Positions 46,014-55,252 are shown, counted from the stretch's first letter. The stretch is 64,000 nt of DNA from Pontibacillus yanchengensis (GCF_009856295.1 NZ_WMEU01000003.1:62001-126000); one strand, 5' to 3'. The notes: a model not told the origin generated them from the letters alone. Numbers and translations: made by a program.

Positions 46014-46205
46014 ATGTCCAAACAAGAGCTAACTAGGTTATTTATAGAAATCGAGAGTTTAAGAAAACAATTATATGACTATGACCTACGAAACAATCTA
46101 GTGGACCCTTCTATTGTAGAGAAAAGCGCAGAACTAGATGAGAAGATTACGGAGTATATGAAATTGGTGGATATAGAACAAATGGTGAACAAAAAGTATG
46201 GGTGA
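46014..46205 (+). CDS. Spo0E-like aspartyl-phosphate phosphatase
   Basis: A 63-residue helical-hairpin protein with the Spo0E pattern: IEIESLRKQLYDYDLRNNLV, then SIVEKSAELDEKITEYM, with the S-x-x-LD motif intact. Members dephosphorylate Spo0A-P and so delay sporulation. Ribosome site GAAGGGAAG before the ATG. Isolated gene. Confidence 0.8.
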   Translation: MSKQELTRLFIEIESLRKQLYDYDLRNNLVDPSIVEKSAELDEKITEYMKLVDIEQMVNKKYG

Positions 46206-46371
46206 TTTGGAGGATATGTTGTTGAGAATTGGAAGTTTGCTGGGTGATAGTAACGGGTCCAGTTTTAAGAGGATAATGCTACTAACGTTAAAAAGCTGAA
46301 TTAATTAGCATGCATATCGTACCCTATTTAACAATAGAAATATCAAACAAAAACGCTCAGGATTTTTGAGA

Positions 46372-46745
46372 TGCTCCCCCCTAAGGTAGACGGTATAAAA
46401 ATAAAACTGTTTATCTTAGGGGGTTTTTTGTATGTCGAGAAGTTCTTTTTCTACTGTGGAGAAACTTACTATTATTAACCTTATTCGTAACGAACATTAT
46501 TCCATCAATGAGGTTGCTTCTATGTATAACTTGAATTGGTCTACGATTCGATCCTGGATACATAAGTTTGAAACTCTTGGTGAAGCTGGACTTGAAGAAG
46601 CAAAATCAAATACATCCTACTCAAAAGAGTTTAAGCTGAATAGTAGGTGTATAGATAAGGGGCTAATGGAATCCTTCAGGGGAACACTTAAATGTGAGCC
46701 CTTTGCGGAGTGGTGCAAGAAGTGTGATATATCTCCTGCATAGAA
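46372..46745 (+). mobile_element. IS3-family remnant (orfA-orfB fusion by internal deletion)
   Basis: The 46432-46743 frame begins as an IS3/IS150-type OrfA (MSRSSFSTVEKLTIINLIRN; HTH NEVASMYNLNWSTIRSWIHK). At about residue 80 it jumps to an OrfB-like end (LMESFRGTLKCEPF, the region of the catalytic Glu). The intervening kilobase with the first two catalytic Asp residues is gone. Upstream sequence CTCCCCCCTAAGGTAGAC has the look of an IS3 left end. Not functional. Confidence 0.7.
46376..46429 (+). terminator. IS left-end hairpin before orfA
   Basis: CCCCCCTAAGGTAGACGGT pairs with ACTGTTTATCTTAGGGGG, allowing G-U pairs, followed by TTTTTT. It ends just before the ATG and buries the orfA ribosome site (AGGGGG). 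Such structures stop outside transcripts from activating a transposase gene. Confidence 0.65.
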
Positions 46746-46849
46746 AATTCCCAGTAAATATATTACAAATTTCGACACAATCATATAGGGAAAGATGGTA
46801 CAGTAGTCATACTTATACAATTTACCTGAAAAGGATGTTGAATGACACG

Positions 46850-46981
46850 ATGGAAGAGCAGTATGAATGGAAGGAAATTATGAAGGACATTATTAATCAA
46901 TCGGAGTCATCACACTCCATTACCATTAAAGAGGTCTTAAACGAATTAATTGATCGATTACAGCCGAATCAAAGTAAATAA
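46850..46981 (+). CDS. small hypothetical protein, 43 aa
   Basis: A helical acidic peptide (MEEQYEWKEIMKDIINQSES ... LIDRLQPNQSK) ending just before a terminator. A weak AAAAGGA site lies 14 bases upstream; ATG 46835 is an alternative. Could be a genuine small regulatory protein or a gene remnant. Confidence 0.35.
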   Translation: MEEQYEWKEIMKDIINQSESSHSITIKEVLNELIDRLQPNQSK

Positions 46982-46982
46982 A

Positions 46983-47013
46983 GAATCCTACAAAGAGCAG
47001 GATTCTTTTTATT
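46983..47013. terminator. terminator
   Basis: GAATCCT ... AGGATTC hairpin followed by TTTTT. It serves the 46850 frame and could serve the minus-strand scrap at 47022. Confidence 0.65.
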
Positions 47014-47021
47014 AGGTGCTT

Positions 47022-47120
47022 TTATTTCATTTTGTCCATGACCTTACTCCGAAGGGCGCTTTCACGAGCTGATTTTTGCTCTTGATAGTATTGCTTCACT
47101 TCCGATGCGGCATTTCGGCT
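47022..47120 (-). pseudogene. 3' scrap of an unknown gene
   Basis: Minus-strand frame ASEVKQYYQEQKSARESALR, then SKVMDKMK and stop. It has the look of a gene C-terminus without a start, adjoining a scrap of opposite orientation. Confidence 0.35.
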
Positions 47121-47124
47121 ATGG

Positions 47125-47259
47125 ATGTTGTCGGAGCAAGGCCGTGGTTCTGGTGACTTCGATTCATACGGTGACATTAACCGTGCTGAAATGGCAAAAG
47201 TACTAGATGAATTCCTAAGCTTTGTTGAAATCATTAATGATAGTAACGAGAACAACTAA
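47125..47259 (+). pseudogene. 3' scrap of a second unknown gene
   Basis: Frame ending GDINRAEMAKVLDEFLSFVE and a stop, then 36 bases to a strong terminator. The segment INRAEMAKVL recalls an SLH-domain end, but this is weak. No ribosome site or start context. Confidence 0.35.
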
Positions 47260-47294
47260 GACTTTTTGAAATCCCATAACCCTTTTCCTTCCTG

Positions 47295-47333
47295 GGCTCC
47301 AAGCTATGTCATGATAGCTTGGAGCTTTTTTTG
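47295..47333 (+). terminator. terminator
   Basis: GCTCCAAGCTAT / ATAGCTTGGAGC stem followed by seven T. Confidence 0.85.
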
Positions 47334-47537
47334 TTTTCAGATAGTTTTCTCAATCATGTCGGTCGCTCATAGAATCAAATTTTGCTCTTACATTGCATTC
47401 GTGTACGGAAATCAACCATTTTTCTATTCTCTACCTATTTATTATGCAAAGGAATATGATATAGTCTTTTAAAAGTGGGAACATTGTGACAATTAAAGTA
47501 GATGTACACAGCTCTACAAGTAGAGAGGGATGTCTTC

Positions 47538-49319
47538 ATGTTTAAATTAATGAATATCCAATCAGAAGTGCAGAAGATAGCAGAAGCAATCGCTTCTGTT
47601 TTAAAAATAGAGGTAGAAATCGCGAATGAACGATTTTATAGAGTAGCAGGCACAGGTAGGACAAAGTCAGGTATTCTACGGAAAATGGAAGGAGACTTTG
47701 TTTATAAGAGTGCCATTCGAACAGGTGGCCCAATCATTATTGAGGAACCTGGTTTCCAAGAGGTATGTAAACGATGTGCATTTTATCAACATTGTCCTGA
47801 GACAGGTGAAATTTGTACTCCTATTAAACTAGATGATCAAGTTATTGGTGTGATAGGTCTGCTAGCATTTGATGAAGCGCAAAGAAGTCGCCTTTTTGAG
47901 AATGTAGAAGAAATCTTATTCTTTCTTAATAAAATGGCTGATTTAATAGCGAGTAAGGTAAGCGAACATCAAATGATAAATGACCTACTAGGGAACGAAG
48001 AAAAACTGACGAAAATGATCAATATGGCAGATGAAGGGATTATGATTCTAGATCAAAACGACAGTATAAAAGAATTGAATGATAAAGTGAAAGACTTGTT
48101 ACACGTGAAGAATCCTCATGAAATTCCGAATAACACAATCGAACGAATACAACAATTCATAGAACATAGTGAAAATGGAGAGAAAGAGAAAATCACCTTG
48201 TCTGTAGATGATCAGGAAAAGCATTTCTTTATATCTTCCCAACATTTTGAGGTTTCCCAATCCCTTTATACCAACATGGTGATTCTAAAAGACGTGAATG
48301 ACATTAAAAGGTTGGCAGATATTTCAGATGGTGAAGACCGGACGGTGTTTAGTCAAATTGTTGGGAATAGCACACAAATGAAAGAGCTGAAAGATTACGT
48401 TTATAAAGTTTCTCGTTTCAATTCCAATGTACTCATACAGGGGGAAAGTGGAACTGGTAAAGAAGAATTTGCGCAGGCTATTCATAGAGCAAGTAACAGA
48501 GCAAGTAAGCCCTTTGTGACGGTGAATTGTGGAGCCATCCCCGAAAATTTATTAGAGAGTGAACTGTTTGGCTATGATGCTGGTGCTTTTACTGGTGCTA
48601 GTAAGAATGGCAAGAAAGGAAAATTTGAACTTGCTGAGAAAGGGACGATATTTTTAGACGAAATTAGTGAAATGCCGCTGCATTTACAAGTGAAGTTACT
48701 AAGGGCTATTCAAGAGAGAGAAATAGAACGTTTAGGTGGTAACCGTTCGATCTCGATTGATGTAAGGATTATTACAGCTACCAATAGTAATATTCAACAA
48801 CTGGTGGAAGAAGGAACGTTTAGAGAAGATTTATTTTACCGCTTGAACGTTGTGCCAATCGTACTTCCACCACTTCGAAGCAGGAAAGAAGATATAGTGA
48901 GTTTAACCAGTTATTTTATCTCTCTCTTTAATGAACAATTTGGTTCTTCTGTGCTAGGAGTAGGACAAGATGTAGAAGATGTCATGGTTTCTTACTCATG
49001 GCCAGGGAACATTAGGGAATTAAAGAACTTCGTTGAATATCTCTTTAATTTCATATCAGAAGGTTATATTACGCTAGACAATGCTGAAGAGTATATTGAA
49101 AAGAAGTTGTCTGTAAACAACATACAAAATGAGGGGCAGCACGCCATTACCGTTCAATCCTTTTCATTAGATGACATGGAAGAGAAAATGATTTCGGAAG
49201 CCTTGATTCATGTAAGACAGAATGGTGGGAAAATAGAAGACGCCTGTTCTTTATTAGGGATTGGAAGAGCTACGTTGTTTCGTAAAATCAATAAATACAA
49301 TATCGAAGTATCAAAATGA
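47538..49319 (+). CDS. sigma-54-dependent transcriptional activator
   Basis: A 593-residue enhancer-binding protein. The N-terminal sensor region (about 1-145) holds a Cys-rich cluster (CKRCAFYQHCPETGEIC) and a GAF-like fold. A PAS-like domain (about 155-260) precedes the AAA+ domain (about 270-500: GESGTGKEEFAQ, the sigma-54 contact loop GAFTGA, GTIFLDEISEMPL). A Fis-type HTH closes the protein (ALIHVRQNGGKIEDACSLLG). It should activate the -24/-12 promoter just downstream. The Cys cluster suggests metal or redox sensing, as in amino-acid-utilisation regulators. Start at 47538 is chosen for its GAGAGGG site; the upstream ATG at 47502 has none. Confidence 0.92.
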   Translation: MFKLMNIQSEVQKIAEAIASVLKIEVEIANERFYRVAGTGRTKSGILRKMEGDFVYKSAIRTGGPIIIEEPGFQEVCKRCAFYQHCPETGEICTPIKLDDQVIGVIGLLAFDEAQRSRLFENVEEILFFLNKMADLIASKVSEHQMINDLLGNEEKLTKMINMADEGIMILDQNDSIKELNDKVKDLLHVKNPHEIPNNTIERIQQFIEHSENGEKEKITLSVDDQEKHFFISSQHFEVSQSLYTNMVILKDVNDIKRLADISDGEDRTVFSQIVGNSTQMKELKDYVYKVSRFNSNVLIQGESGTGKEEFAQAIHRASNRASKPFVTVNCGAIPENLLESELFGYDAGAFTGASKNGKKGKFELAEKGTIFLDEISEMPLHLQVKLLRAIQEREIERLGGNRSISIDVRIITATNSNIQQLVEEGTFREDLFYRLNVVPIVLPPLRSRKEDIVSLTSYFISLFNEQFGSSVLGVGQDVEDVMVSYSWPGNIRELKNFVEYLFNFISEGYITLDNAEEYIEKKLSVNNIQNEGQHAITVQSFSLDDMEEKMISEALIHVRQNGGKIEDACSLLGIGRATLFRKINKYNIEVSK

Positions 49320-49418
49320 TACTAGGTGTTCATTTTGATACTTTGTCACACGAAGGAAGAAACAACTCCATAAAACAGAATTTTCAGAATTATAGAGTCT
49401 CATATTGATACTCCATTT

Positions 49419-49448
49419 GATGCCAACTCTCCCATGATAGTTGGCATC
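49419..49448. promoter_or_regulatory. inverted repeat, likely activator binding site
   Basis: GATGCCAACT / AGTTGGCATC, a perfect 10-base inverted repeat with a 10-base spacer, ending about 18 bases before the -24 element. It is a likely binding site for the adjacent activator. Confidence 0.6.
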
Positions 49449-49463
49449 TCCATATTACTAAAG

Positions 49464-49482
49464 TTGGCATGAAATTTGCATA
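49464..49482 (+). promoter_or_regulatory. sigma-54 promoter of the ridA-dpaL operon
   Basis: TTGGCATGAAATTTGCAT: GG of the -24 and GC of the -12 element have the correct spacing (consensus TGGCAC-N5-TTGCA). It lies 40 bases before the ridA start and directly after the sigma-54 activator gene. Confidence 0.85.
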
Positions 49483-49518
49483 TAAAAAAGTGAGCCCAAA
49501 AGATAGAGGAGGATCTAT

Positions 49519-49905
49519 ATGAGCAAGAAAGTGATGGAATCTAGTAAAGCCCCACAAGCTATTGGACCATATTGCCAAGGAGTCATGCATAATGGACTAG
49601 CATTTCTGTCTGGAATGTTACCTATCGATGCTGAATCTAAAGAGGTGGTAGAAGGAATAGAGAAACAGACAGAACAAATTCTCGAAAACCTGAAACATGT
49701 ATTAGAGGATTATGGATCATCTCTTGATCAAGTGCTGAAAACGACTATTTACCTGAAGAGTATGGGGGATTTTCAAACAGTAAATGGAATCTATGGGGAA
49801 TATTTTGCGAACGCAGTTCCAGCTAGAAGTTGTATCGAAGTATCACGTCTACCAAAAGATGTATTGATTGAAATAGAACTTATTGCAGCATTAGACGAGA
49901 ACTAG
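49519..49905 (+). CDS. ridA: RidA-family enamine/imine deaminase
   Basis: A 128-residue RidA/YjgF/UK114 protein (APQAIGPYCQGVMHNGLAFL near the start; PARSCIEVSRLPKDVLIEIE at the end with the conserved Arg-x-x-x-Glu). RidA hydrolyses reactive enamines and imines made by PLP-dependent ammonia-lyases. Its place directly before dpaL fits: the lyase makes 2-aminoacrylate. First gene of the sigma-54 operon, 16 bases from dpaL. Confidence 0.92.
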   Translation: MSKKVMESSKAPQAIGPYCQGVMHNGLAFLSGMLPIDAESKEVVEGIEKQTEQILENLKHVLEDYGSSLDQVLKTTIYLKSMGDFQTVNGIYGEYFANAVPARSCIEVSRLPKDVLIEIELIAALDEN

Positions 49906-49921
49906 AGAGGAGGTAGCCAAC

Positions 49922-51157
49922 ATGAACGTAAAATTACAGTCATTAAAAAGTATTTCATGTAGCATGAATCCTATGAAACAGCCTTTTAGCATGAGCGGTG
50001 TACCAGAAGAGTTTTCCTTAGAAAGCATTCGTAAGGTGCAACAATTTCAAAGCAGCCATGAGAGATACCAAAAGACTCCACTAGCTAAGCTGGATAGTTT
50101 GGCTGAGCACTTAGGGGTACAAGAAATCTTCGTGAAAGATGAATCCTATCGATTTGGCTTAAATGCCTTTAAAGTACTTGGAGGTATTTATGCTGTTGGA
50201 AAGTATCTAGCAGAATTGTTGGATAGAGATATAGAGTCATTAACGTTCGAAGAGTTAAAATCCCCTGAAACGAAGAAAGTGACAGGGGAGATTACCTTTA
50301 TCTCTGCAACAGACGGAAATCACGGTAGAGGTATTGCGTGGGCAGCTAAAGAATTGGGCCATCATTCTATCATTTATATGCCAAAGGGATCTTCAGAAAG
50401 AAGACTACAAGCTATAAAAGGCGAAGGGGCGTATGCGGAGATTACGGATTTCAATTATGATGCTGCAGTACGCTACTCTTCTAGTCTAGCAGATCAAAAT
50501 GGATGGGTCTTAATTCAAGATACTGCATGGGAAGGATATGAAAAAATTCCACAATGGATTATGCAAGGGTATGCAACGTTGGCCAAGGAGTCTATTGAGC
50601 AAATCGAATTGCATACCGAAGAGCCTCCAACCCATGTGTTTTTACAATGTGGCGTAGGTTCTTATGCAGCTGGGATAACCGGCTATTTATTGCAATACTA
50701 CCAAGAACATCATCCGAAAGTAATAGCCGTAGAACCCCATTCAGCAAACTGTTATTATCGGTCCTTCCAGGAAGCGGATAATAGTAGACACATTGTAGAT
50801 GGGGATATGGACACCATAATGGATGGGTTAGCGTGCGGCGAACCGAATCCACTATCTTGGAAGATTCTAAAACGCTTTGCAGAGGCTTCTTTTTCTTGTG
50901 ATGATAAAATATCGGCTCTTGGAATGAGAATATTAGGTAACCCTTTACAGGAAGATCCAAAGGTCATATCAGGAGAATCAGGGGCTGTTACAACCGGTTT
51001 ACTGTACTGTTTATTATCAGAGGATGGATTACAAGGAATGAAAGAGAAACTTCAATTAGATGAACATTCTAGAGTATTGCTTATCAGTACGGAAGGCGAC
51101 ACAGATAAAGAGAGTTATAGAAAAATCGTTTGGGAAGGCGAACACCCATTAGTATGA
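49922..51157 (+). CDS. dpaL: diaminopropionate ammonia-lyase
   Basis: A PLP-dependent fold-type II enzyme (411 residues) that converts 2,3-diaminopropionate to pyruvate and ammonia. The PLP lysine lies in FGLNAFKVLGGIYAVG (about 83). Other family motifs are SATDGNHGRGIAWAA, VLIQDTAWEGYEKIP, CGVGSYAAGITGYLL and VEPHSANCYYRSF; length matches YgeX. Ribosome site GAGAGGAGG. It lies between ridA and an M20 hydrolase, as in ygeX-ygeY loci. Confidence 0.92.
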   Translation: MNVKLQSLKSISCSMNPMKQPFSMSGVPEEFSLESIRKVQQFQSSHERYQKTPLAKLDSLAEHLGVQEIFVKDESYRFGLNAFKVLGGIYAVGKYLAELLDRDIESLTFEELKSPETKKVTGEITFISATDGNHGRGIAWAAKELGHHSIIYMPKGSSERRLQAIKGEGAYAEITDFNYDAAVRYSSSLADQNGWVLIQDTAWEGYEKIPQWIMQGYATLAKESIEQIELHTEEPPTHVFLQCGVGSYAAGITGYLLQYYQEHHPKVIAVEPHSANCYYRSFQEADNSRHIVDGDMDTIMDGLACGEPNPLSWKILKRFAEASFSCDDKISALGMRILGNPLQEDPKVISGESGAVTTGLLYCLLSEDGLQGMKEKLQLDEHSRVLLISTEGDTDKESYRKIVWEGEHPLV

Positions 51158-51195
51158 GGGAAGAAATCGAGATCTTTTTTAGATGAAGTGAGGTG

Positions 51196-52380
51196 ATGGT
51201 GGTGACGATACAAACAGATGTAATAGACTTAACGCAGCAAGCAGTACGAATACAAAGTCTATCCGGAGAAGAAGGAACAGTAGCCTCTCTACTATATGAT
51301 GAGATGAAAAAATTAGATTATGATGAAGTATGGATTGATGCATATGGCAGTCTTATCGGTAAAATAGCTGGAGAAGGTAGAGGACAATCCGTATTGTTTG
51401 ATGGCCATATCGATACCGTGCCCGTAAATAGTCCAGAAAAATGGACATATGATCCATTTGGAGCTGAAATTGTAGATGGAAAGATGTATGGGCGAGGAAC
51501 GAGTGATATGAAAGGTGCCGTTTGTGCTGCGATTGTAGCAGGTGGCGAAATAGGGAAAGAGGTAAAGCGTACAGGAGTGAGGCCAGAAGGAGATATTTAT
51601 ATATCCGCATCGGTCTGTGAAGAAACGTTTGAAGGTGCTGCTCTAGAAGAGATAGTAAGCAAGGTCCATCCAGATAATGTAGTCATTATGGAACCTTCTG
51701 ATCTAAACATTAGTAAAGGGCAACTTGGCAGAGCAGAAATAAAGATTAACGCGCATGGTCGTTCCGCACATTCTTCCACACCGGATGCAGCGGTAAATGC
51801 TATCCATGAAATGAATAGTATGATCTCCGGAATTATGAATCTTGAATCCCCTACACATCCAGATTTGGGGACGGGGATTTCGGTGGTAACAGATATCATT
51901 TCTTCTCCATATCCAGGTGCCTCCGTCATTCCAGATCAGTGCCAAATAACGGTGGATCGTCGATTGTTGGAAGAGGAGTCAGAGCAGTCCGTTCTGAGAC
52001 AATACGATGCGTTAGTCCCGTTAAACAAACAATTCACGATGCATGTAACAGAAGCAGAACTCTCATGTTATACAGGGAAAAAACGAATACTGAAACGATT
52101 TTTCCCGGGATGGTTAATGGAAGAGGATTCGCCAATCGTTCAAGCGTCACTTTCCTCTTTACAAGCTATAGAGCAGGATCCAGAGATTGTAACCTATCAA
52201 TTTTGCACGAATGGTAGTTATAGTGCTGGTATTGCTGGTATCCCAACTATTGGGTACGGGCCTTCTAGTGCTAGCCTAGTCCATATCGTTGATGAATATA
52301 TTGAAACGGAACAATTAACGAAAGCTGCGGAAGGGATTCATGCTTTAGCGATGGACCTTACAGGTAGTTTATCAAAATAA
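51196..52380 (+). CDS. M20-family metallo-hydrolase (YgeY-like)
   Basis: A 394-residue zinc deacylase/peptidase of the M20/ArgE/DapE group: LFDGHIDTVPV (metal His), GRGTSDMKGAVCAAI (bridging Asp), ASVCEETFEGAAL (Glu) and a dimerisation domain in the middle (GRAEIKINAHGRSAHSS). Close in order and context to YgeY, a hydrolase found next to diaminopropionate lyase. It probably releases diaminopropionate or a related amino acid from an acylated or peptide precursor. Start is ambiguous between 51193 and 51202 because several GTG/ATG codons stand in frame around the ribosome site. Confidence 0.88.
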   Translation: MVVTIQTDVIDLTQQAVRIQSLSGEEGTVASLLYDEMKKLDYDEVWIDAYGSLIGKIAGEGRGQSVLFDGHIDTVPVNSPEKWTYDPFGAEIVDGKMYGRGTSDMKGAVCAAIVAGGEIGKEVKRTGVRPEGDIYISASVCEETFEGAALEEIVSKVHPDNVVIMEPSDLNISKGQLGRAEIKINAHGRSAHSSTPDAAVNAIHEMNSMISGIMNLESPTHPDLGTGISVVTDIISSPYPGASVIPDQCQITVDRRLLEEESEQSVLRQYDALVPLNKQFTMHVTEAELSCYTGKKRILKRFFPGWLMEEDSPIVQASLSSLQAIEQDPEIVTYQFCTNGSYSAGIAGIPTIGYGPSSASLVHIVDEYIETEQLTKAAEGIHALAMDLTGSLSK

Positions 52381-52399
52381 ATGGAGAACCAAGGGATGG

Positions 52400-53629
52400 A
52401 TGGGGATGTTACAAAACAATGTACCTTTTCATGAATTCCATGAAAGAAGGTCACAATGTGTATCGCAAGCTAGTGATAGAGGGCTGAATGGGTTAATGGT
52501 TTGGTCTCGTGGTGGTGGAACGTTTGATCGTTATGCAGATGTAGATTACCTTGCCAATCATTATCAGCAACGATGTTACCTACCAGATTATATGCCTCTT
52601 TGGAGTGGACGATCCCACTGTGTTCTTTTTATACCAGTTGAAGGAGAACCTATCTTGGTTGTATCTTCACCTGAGTATAGTATAGATCTTATTGCCGTCA
52701 GTGATGTACGATATAGCAACGACTTTATAGGGGAATGCCGGCGTGCGATATATGACTTGAACATGGATGAGGGAAAAGTAGGGTTAGTTGGAGCAGATGT
52801 ACTGCCATTCGCGTATAGCCAGAAGTTATTTGCTGAAACCCCAGAACTAGAGGTAGCAACCGCAGATGATATTGTACAACATACGAGAATGATAAAAAGT
52901 CCAAGAGAAGAGGCATGTATCAACGAAGCTTGTCGGATTGGTACAAGCGCTGTGAATCAAATCATGAGAAACGTATCGGAAGGAAAAACAGAAAGTCAGA
53001 TTATTGCTCCAGCAATCGAAACTGTAGTAGAAGAAGGGGCCGTTGTATATTTTGTAATTACAAGTTCTGGTTCATATATTAATTATGCACAAAGTGTAGA
53101 CTTCCCTGGATACGATCATCAGCGGAAGGTAGAAAATGGGGAGTTATTTCGAGTCGACTTAATCATTTCTTATCAAGGGTATATGTGTGACTTTGGTAGA
53201 AGTTGTGTCGTAGGACATACCCCATCTATTCCACAGCAAGAAATGCTAGATATGGTTACCGATGCGTGTGAGCATGTGATTCAGTCTATACAACCTGGAC
53301 TCCGTGTTAAGGATCTATGTAGGATAGGTGACAATTATTTAGAAGAAAGAGGCGTTTCCTTTGCGGTAGATCAAACCAATGCGGATGTCATCTATGCAGG
53401 TTATCCTCCTCATTGGGGTCATGGGTTAGGGATGTCATGGGAAAGACCATGGTTAGTGAAGGAAGAAGAAATGACGCTCGAACCGAATATGTTCTTGGCG
53501 ATAGAGAAGTCGCTATATAAACCAGGGGTAGGTACAGTAAGCTATGAGCAAAATATCAAAGTGACCGAAAATGGAGCTTGTATTTTAACAACATCACCAA
53601 AAAAGTGGGACAAAACAGCAATATCTTAA
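52400..53629 (+). CDS. M24-family Xaa-Pro-type aminopeptidase/creatinase-like enzyme
   Basis: A 409-residue pita-bread-fold metallo-hydrolase. The creatinase-type N-domain (1-165) precedes the M24 domain, whose metal ligands fall in RVDLIISYQGYMCDFGRSCV (two Asp), HWGHGLGMSWERPWL (His), MFLAIEKSLY (Glu) and YEQNIKVTENGACIL (Glu). Likely a peptidase or amidinohydrolase feeding the amino-acid pathway of this operon. It starts 19 bases after the M20 gene. Confidence 0.88.
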   Translation: MGMLQNNVPFHEFHERRSQCVSQASDRGLNGLMVWSRGGGTFDRYADVDYLANHYQQRCYLPDYMPLWSGRSHCVLFIPVEGEPILVVSSPEYSIDLIAVSDVRYSNDFIGECRRAIYDLNMDEGKVGLVGADVLPFAYSQKLFAETPELEVATADDIVQHTRMIKSPREEACINEACRIGTSAVNQIMRNVSEGKTESQIIAPAIETVVEEGAVVYFVITSSGSYINYAQSVDFPGYDHQRKVENGELFRVDLIISYQGYMCDFGRSCVVGHTPSIPQQEMLDMVTDACEHVIQSIQPGLRVKDLCRIGDNYLEERGVSFAVDQTNADVIYAGYPPHWGHGLGMSWERPWLVKEEEMTLEPNMFLAIEKSLYKPGVGTVSYEQNIKVTENGACILTTSPKKWDKTAIS

Positions 53630-53710
53630 AAAGGTAATCCGATATTTTTTTATAGAAAAATGACTGAAATTTTAAAATGTTCTGACCTATATTAATCAGG
53701 AGGGAATAAC

Positions 53711-55198
53711 TTGGATTTTATAAATTGGCTCAATGGGGTTGTCTGGAGTCCGGTTTTGGTTTTCATTTTATTAAGTGTTGGGCTGTATTATGCTTTTGCC
53801 ACTCGCTTTGCTCAATTTCGTCATGTTAAAGAGATGGTCCGACTAATGTTTGAAGGAAAAAGCTCTTCAGCAGGTATTTCTTCCTTCCAAGCATTAATGC
53901 TTTCACTTGGAGATAAAATCGGAGTAGGGAATATAGCTGGTGTGGCCACAGCTATTGCGTATGGAGGTCCGGGAGCTGTCTTTTGGATGTGGATTATGGG
54001 GTTCTTGGGAGCTGGGATTGCGTTTATTGAATCGACACTTGCTCAAGTATATAAAACCAAACAAGAAGGTCAATTTCGGGGAGGTACTCCATATTTCATT
54101 GAAAAAGGTCTGAACATTAAGTGGCTTGCAGTGGTGTTTGCGTTCATTACGATGATTACAGGAGCATTCTTATTACCGAACATACAGGTGAACACTATAT
54201 CATCTTCTATGGAAACGGCATTTAACATTAATCCGATGCTAACAGGAATTGTGTTAGTAGCTATATTAGGGGTTATTATACTTGGTGGTGTAAAGAGAAT
54301 TGTTCGTACAGCTGAGTTTATTGTTCCGTTTATGGCTGCTGGATATATCATACTCGCGGTAACCATTTGTATTATAAATATTACCGAAGTACCGAGAGTG
54401 TTTAATCTAATCGTATCTAGTGCATTTGGAGCAGATGCTACGTTTGGTGCAATCCTAGGGTCTGCCATTGCGTGGGGAGTAAAAAGAGGCGCTTTCTCCA
54501 ATGGAGCAGGCTTCGGTAGCGAAACGTATGCACCTGCAGCGGCAGAAGTTTCCCACCCTGCTAAACAAGGATTAGTGCAGTCTCTTTCAACTTATATTGA
54601 TACCATTGTCGTTTGTTCGATGACTGCTTTTTCTATCATCGTTACAGGAATGTATAATGTAAACCCTAATGGGCAGGGGGCTATCGTAGATAACATAGGG
54701 GATGTAGAGCCTGGTCCAACGTACACGCAATTAGCTTTTGATACATCACTACCTGGTTTTGGATCGGCATTTCTAGCTATAGCGATTTTGTTCTTCGCGT
54801 TCACGAGTATGATGTTCTACTCCTACATGGCTGAAACCGGACTTGCCTATATTAAGAATCGACTCCAATATAAACAAGCGTGGCCGGATTATGTGTTGAA
54901 GATAGGTTTCCTAGTATCTGTTTTTGTTGGTAGTGTGAAATCTGCTGCCTTTGCATGGGCATTGGGGGATTTAGGATATGGTTCGATGGCGTGGATTAAT
55001 ATATTTGTCATTCTATTTCTCTCTAAGCCGGCATTGAAAGTACTGAAAGATTATGAGCGACAGAAGAAACTGGGGATTGACCCTGTTTTCAATCCATCTG
55101 ATGTTGGCATCACATCTGCAGATTTTTGGGAAACAGAATATACGAATCAGGAAGAATCTAACGAATCAGAGCAAAATCAACAATCGATGTATATGTAA
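53711..55198 (+). CDS. sodium:alanine symporter (AGCS family)
   Basis: A 495-residue inner-membrane Na+/amino-acid symporter with about 11 helices. Family signatures include GDKIGVGNIAGVATAIAYGG, GPGAVFWMWIMGFLGAG, GAFSNGAGFGSETYAPAAA and PLxGFGSAFLAIAILFFAF-like C-terminal helices. It probably imports the amino acid or peptide product used by the upstream enzymes. TTG start with AGGAGGG, 81 bases after the M24 gene and before the operon terminator. Confidence 0.92.
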   Translation: MDFINWLNGVVWSPVLVFILLSVGLYYAFATRFAQFRHVKEMVRLMFEGKSSSAGISSFQALMLSLGDKIGVGNIAGVATAIAYGGPGAVFWMWIMGFLGAGIAFIESTLAQVYKTKQEGQFRGGTPYFIEKGLNIKWLAVVFAFITMITGAFLLPNIQVNTISSSMETAFNINPMLTGIVLVAILGVIILGGVKRIVRTAEFIVPFMAAGYIILAVTICIINITEVPRVFNLIVSSAFGADATFGAILGSAIAWGVKRGAFSNGAGFGSETYAPAAAEVSHPAKQGLVQSLSTYIDTIVVCSMTAFSIIVTGMYNVNPNGQGAIVDNIGDVEPGPTYTQLAFDTSLPGFGSAFLAIAILFFAFTSMMFYSYMAETGLAYIKNRLQYKQAWPDYVLKIGFLVSVFVGSVKSAAFAWALGDLGYGSMAWINIFVILFLSKPALKVLKDYERQKKLGIDPVFNPSDVGITSADFWETEYTNQEESNESEQNQQSMYM

Positions 55199-55202
55199 GA
55201 GT

Positions 55203-55242
55203 CATTCCCCAGCTATGAATGCATAGTTGGGGAATTTTTTTA
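55203..55242 (+). terminator. operon terminator
   Basis: TTCCCCAGCTATG / CATAGTTGGGGAA stem followed by seven T. Confidence 0.85.
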
Positions 55243-55252
55243 TACAGAAAGA

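Noticed and set aside
47266..47472. 68-codon plus-strand ORF before the sigma-54 activator
   Set aside because: It spans a strong terminator and has neither ribosome site nor recognisable product.
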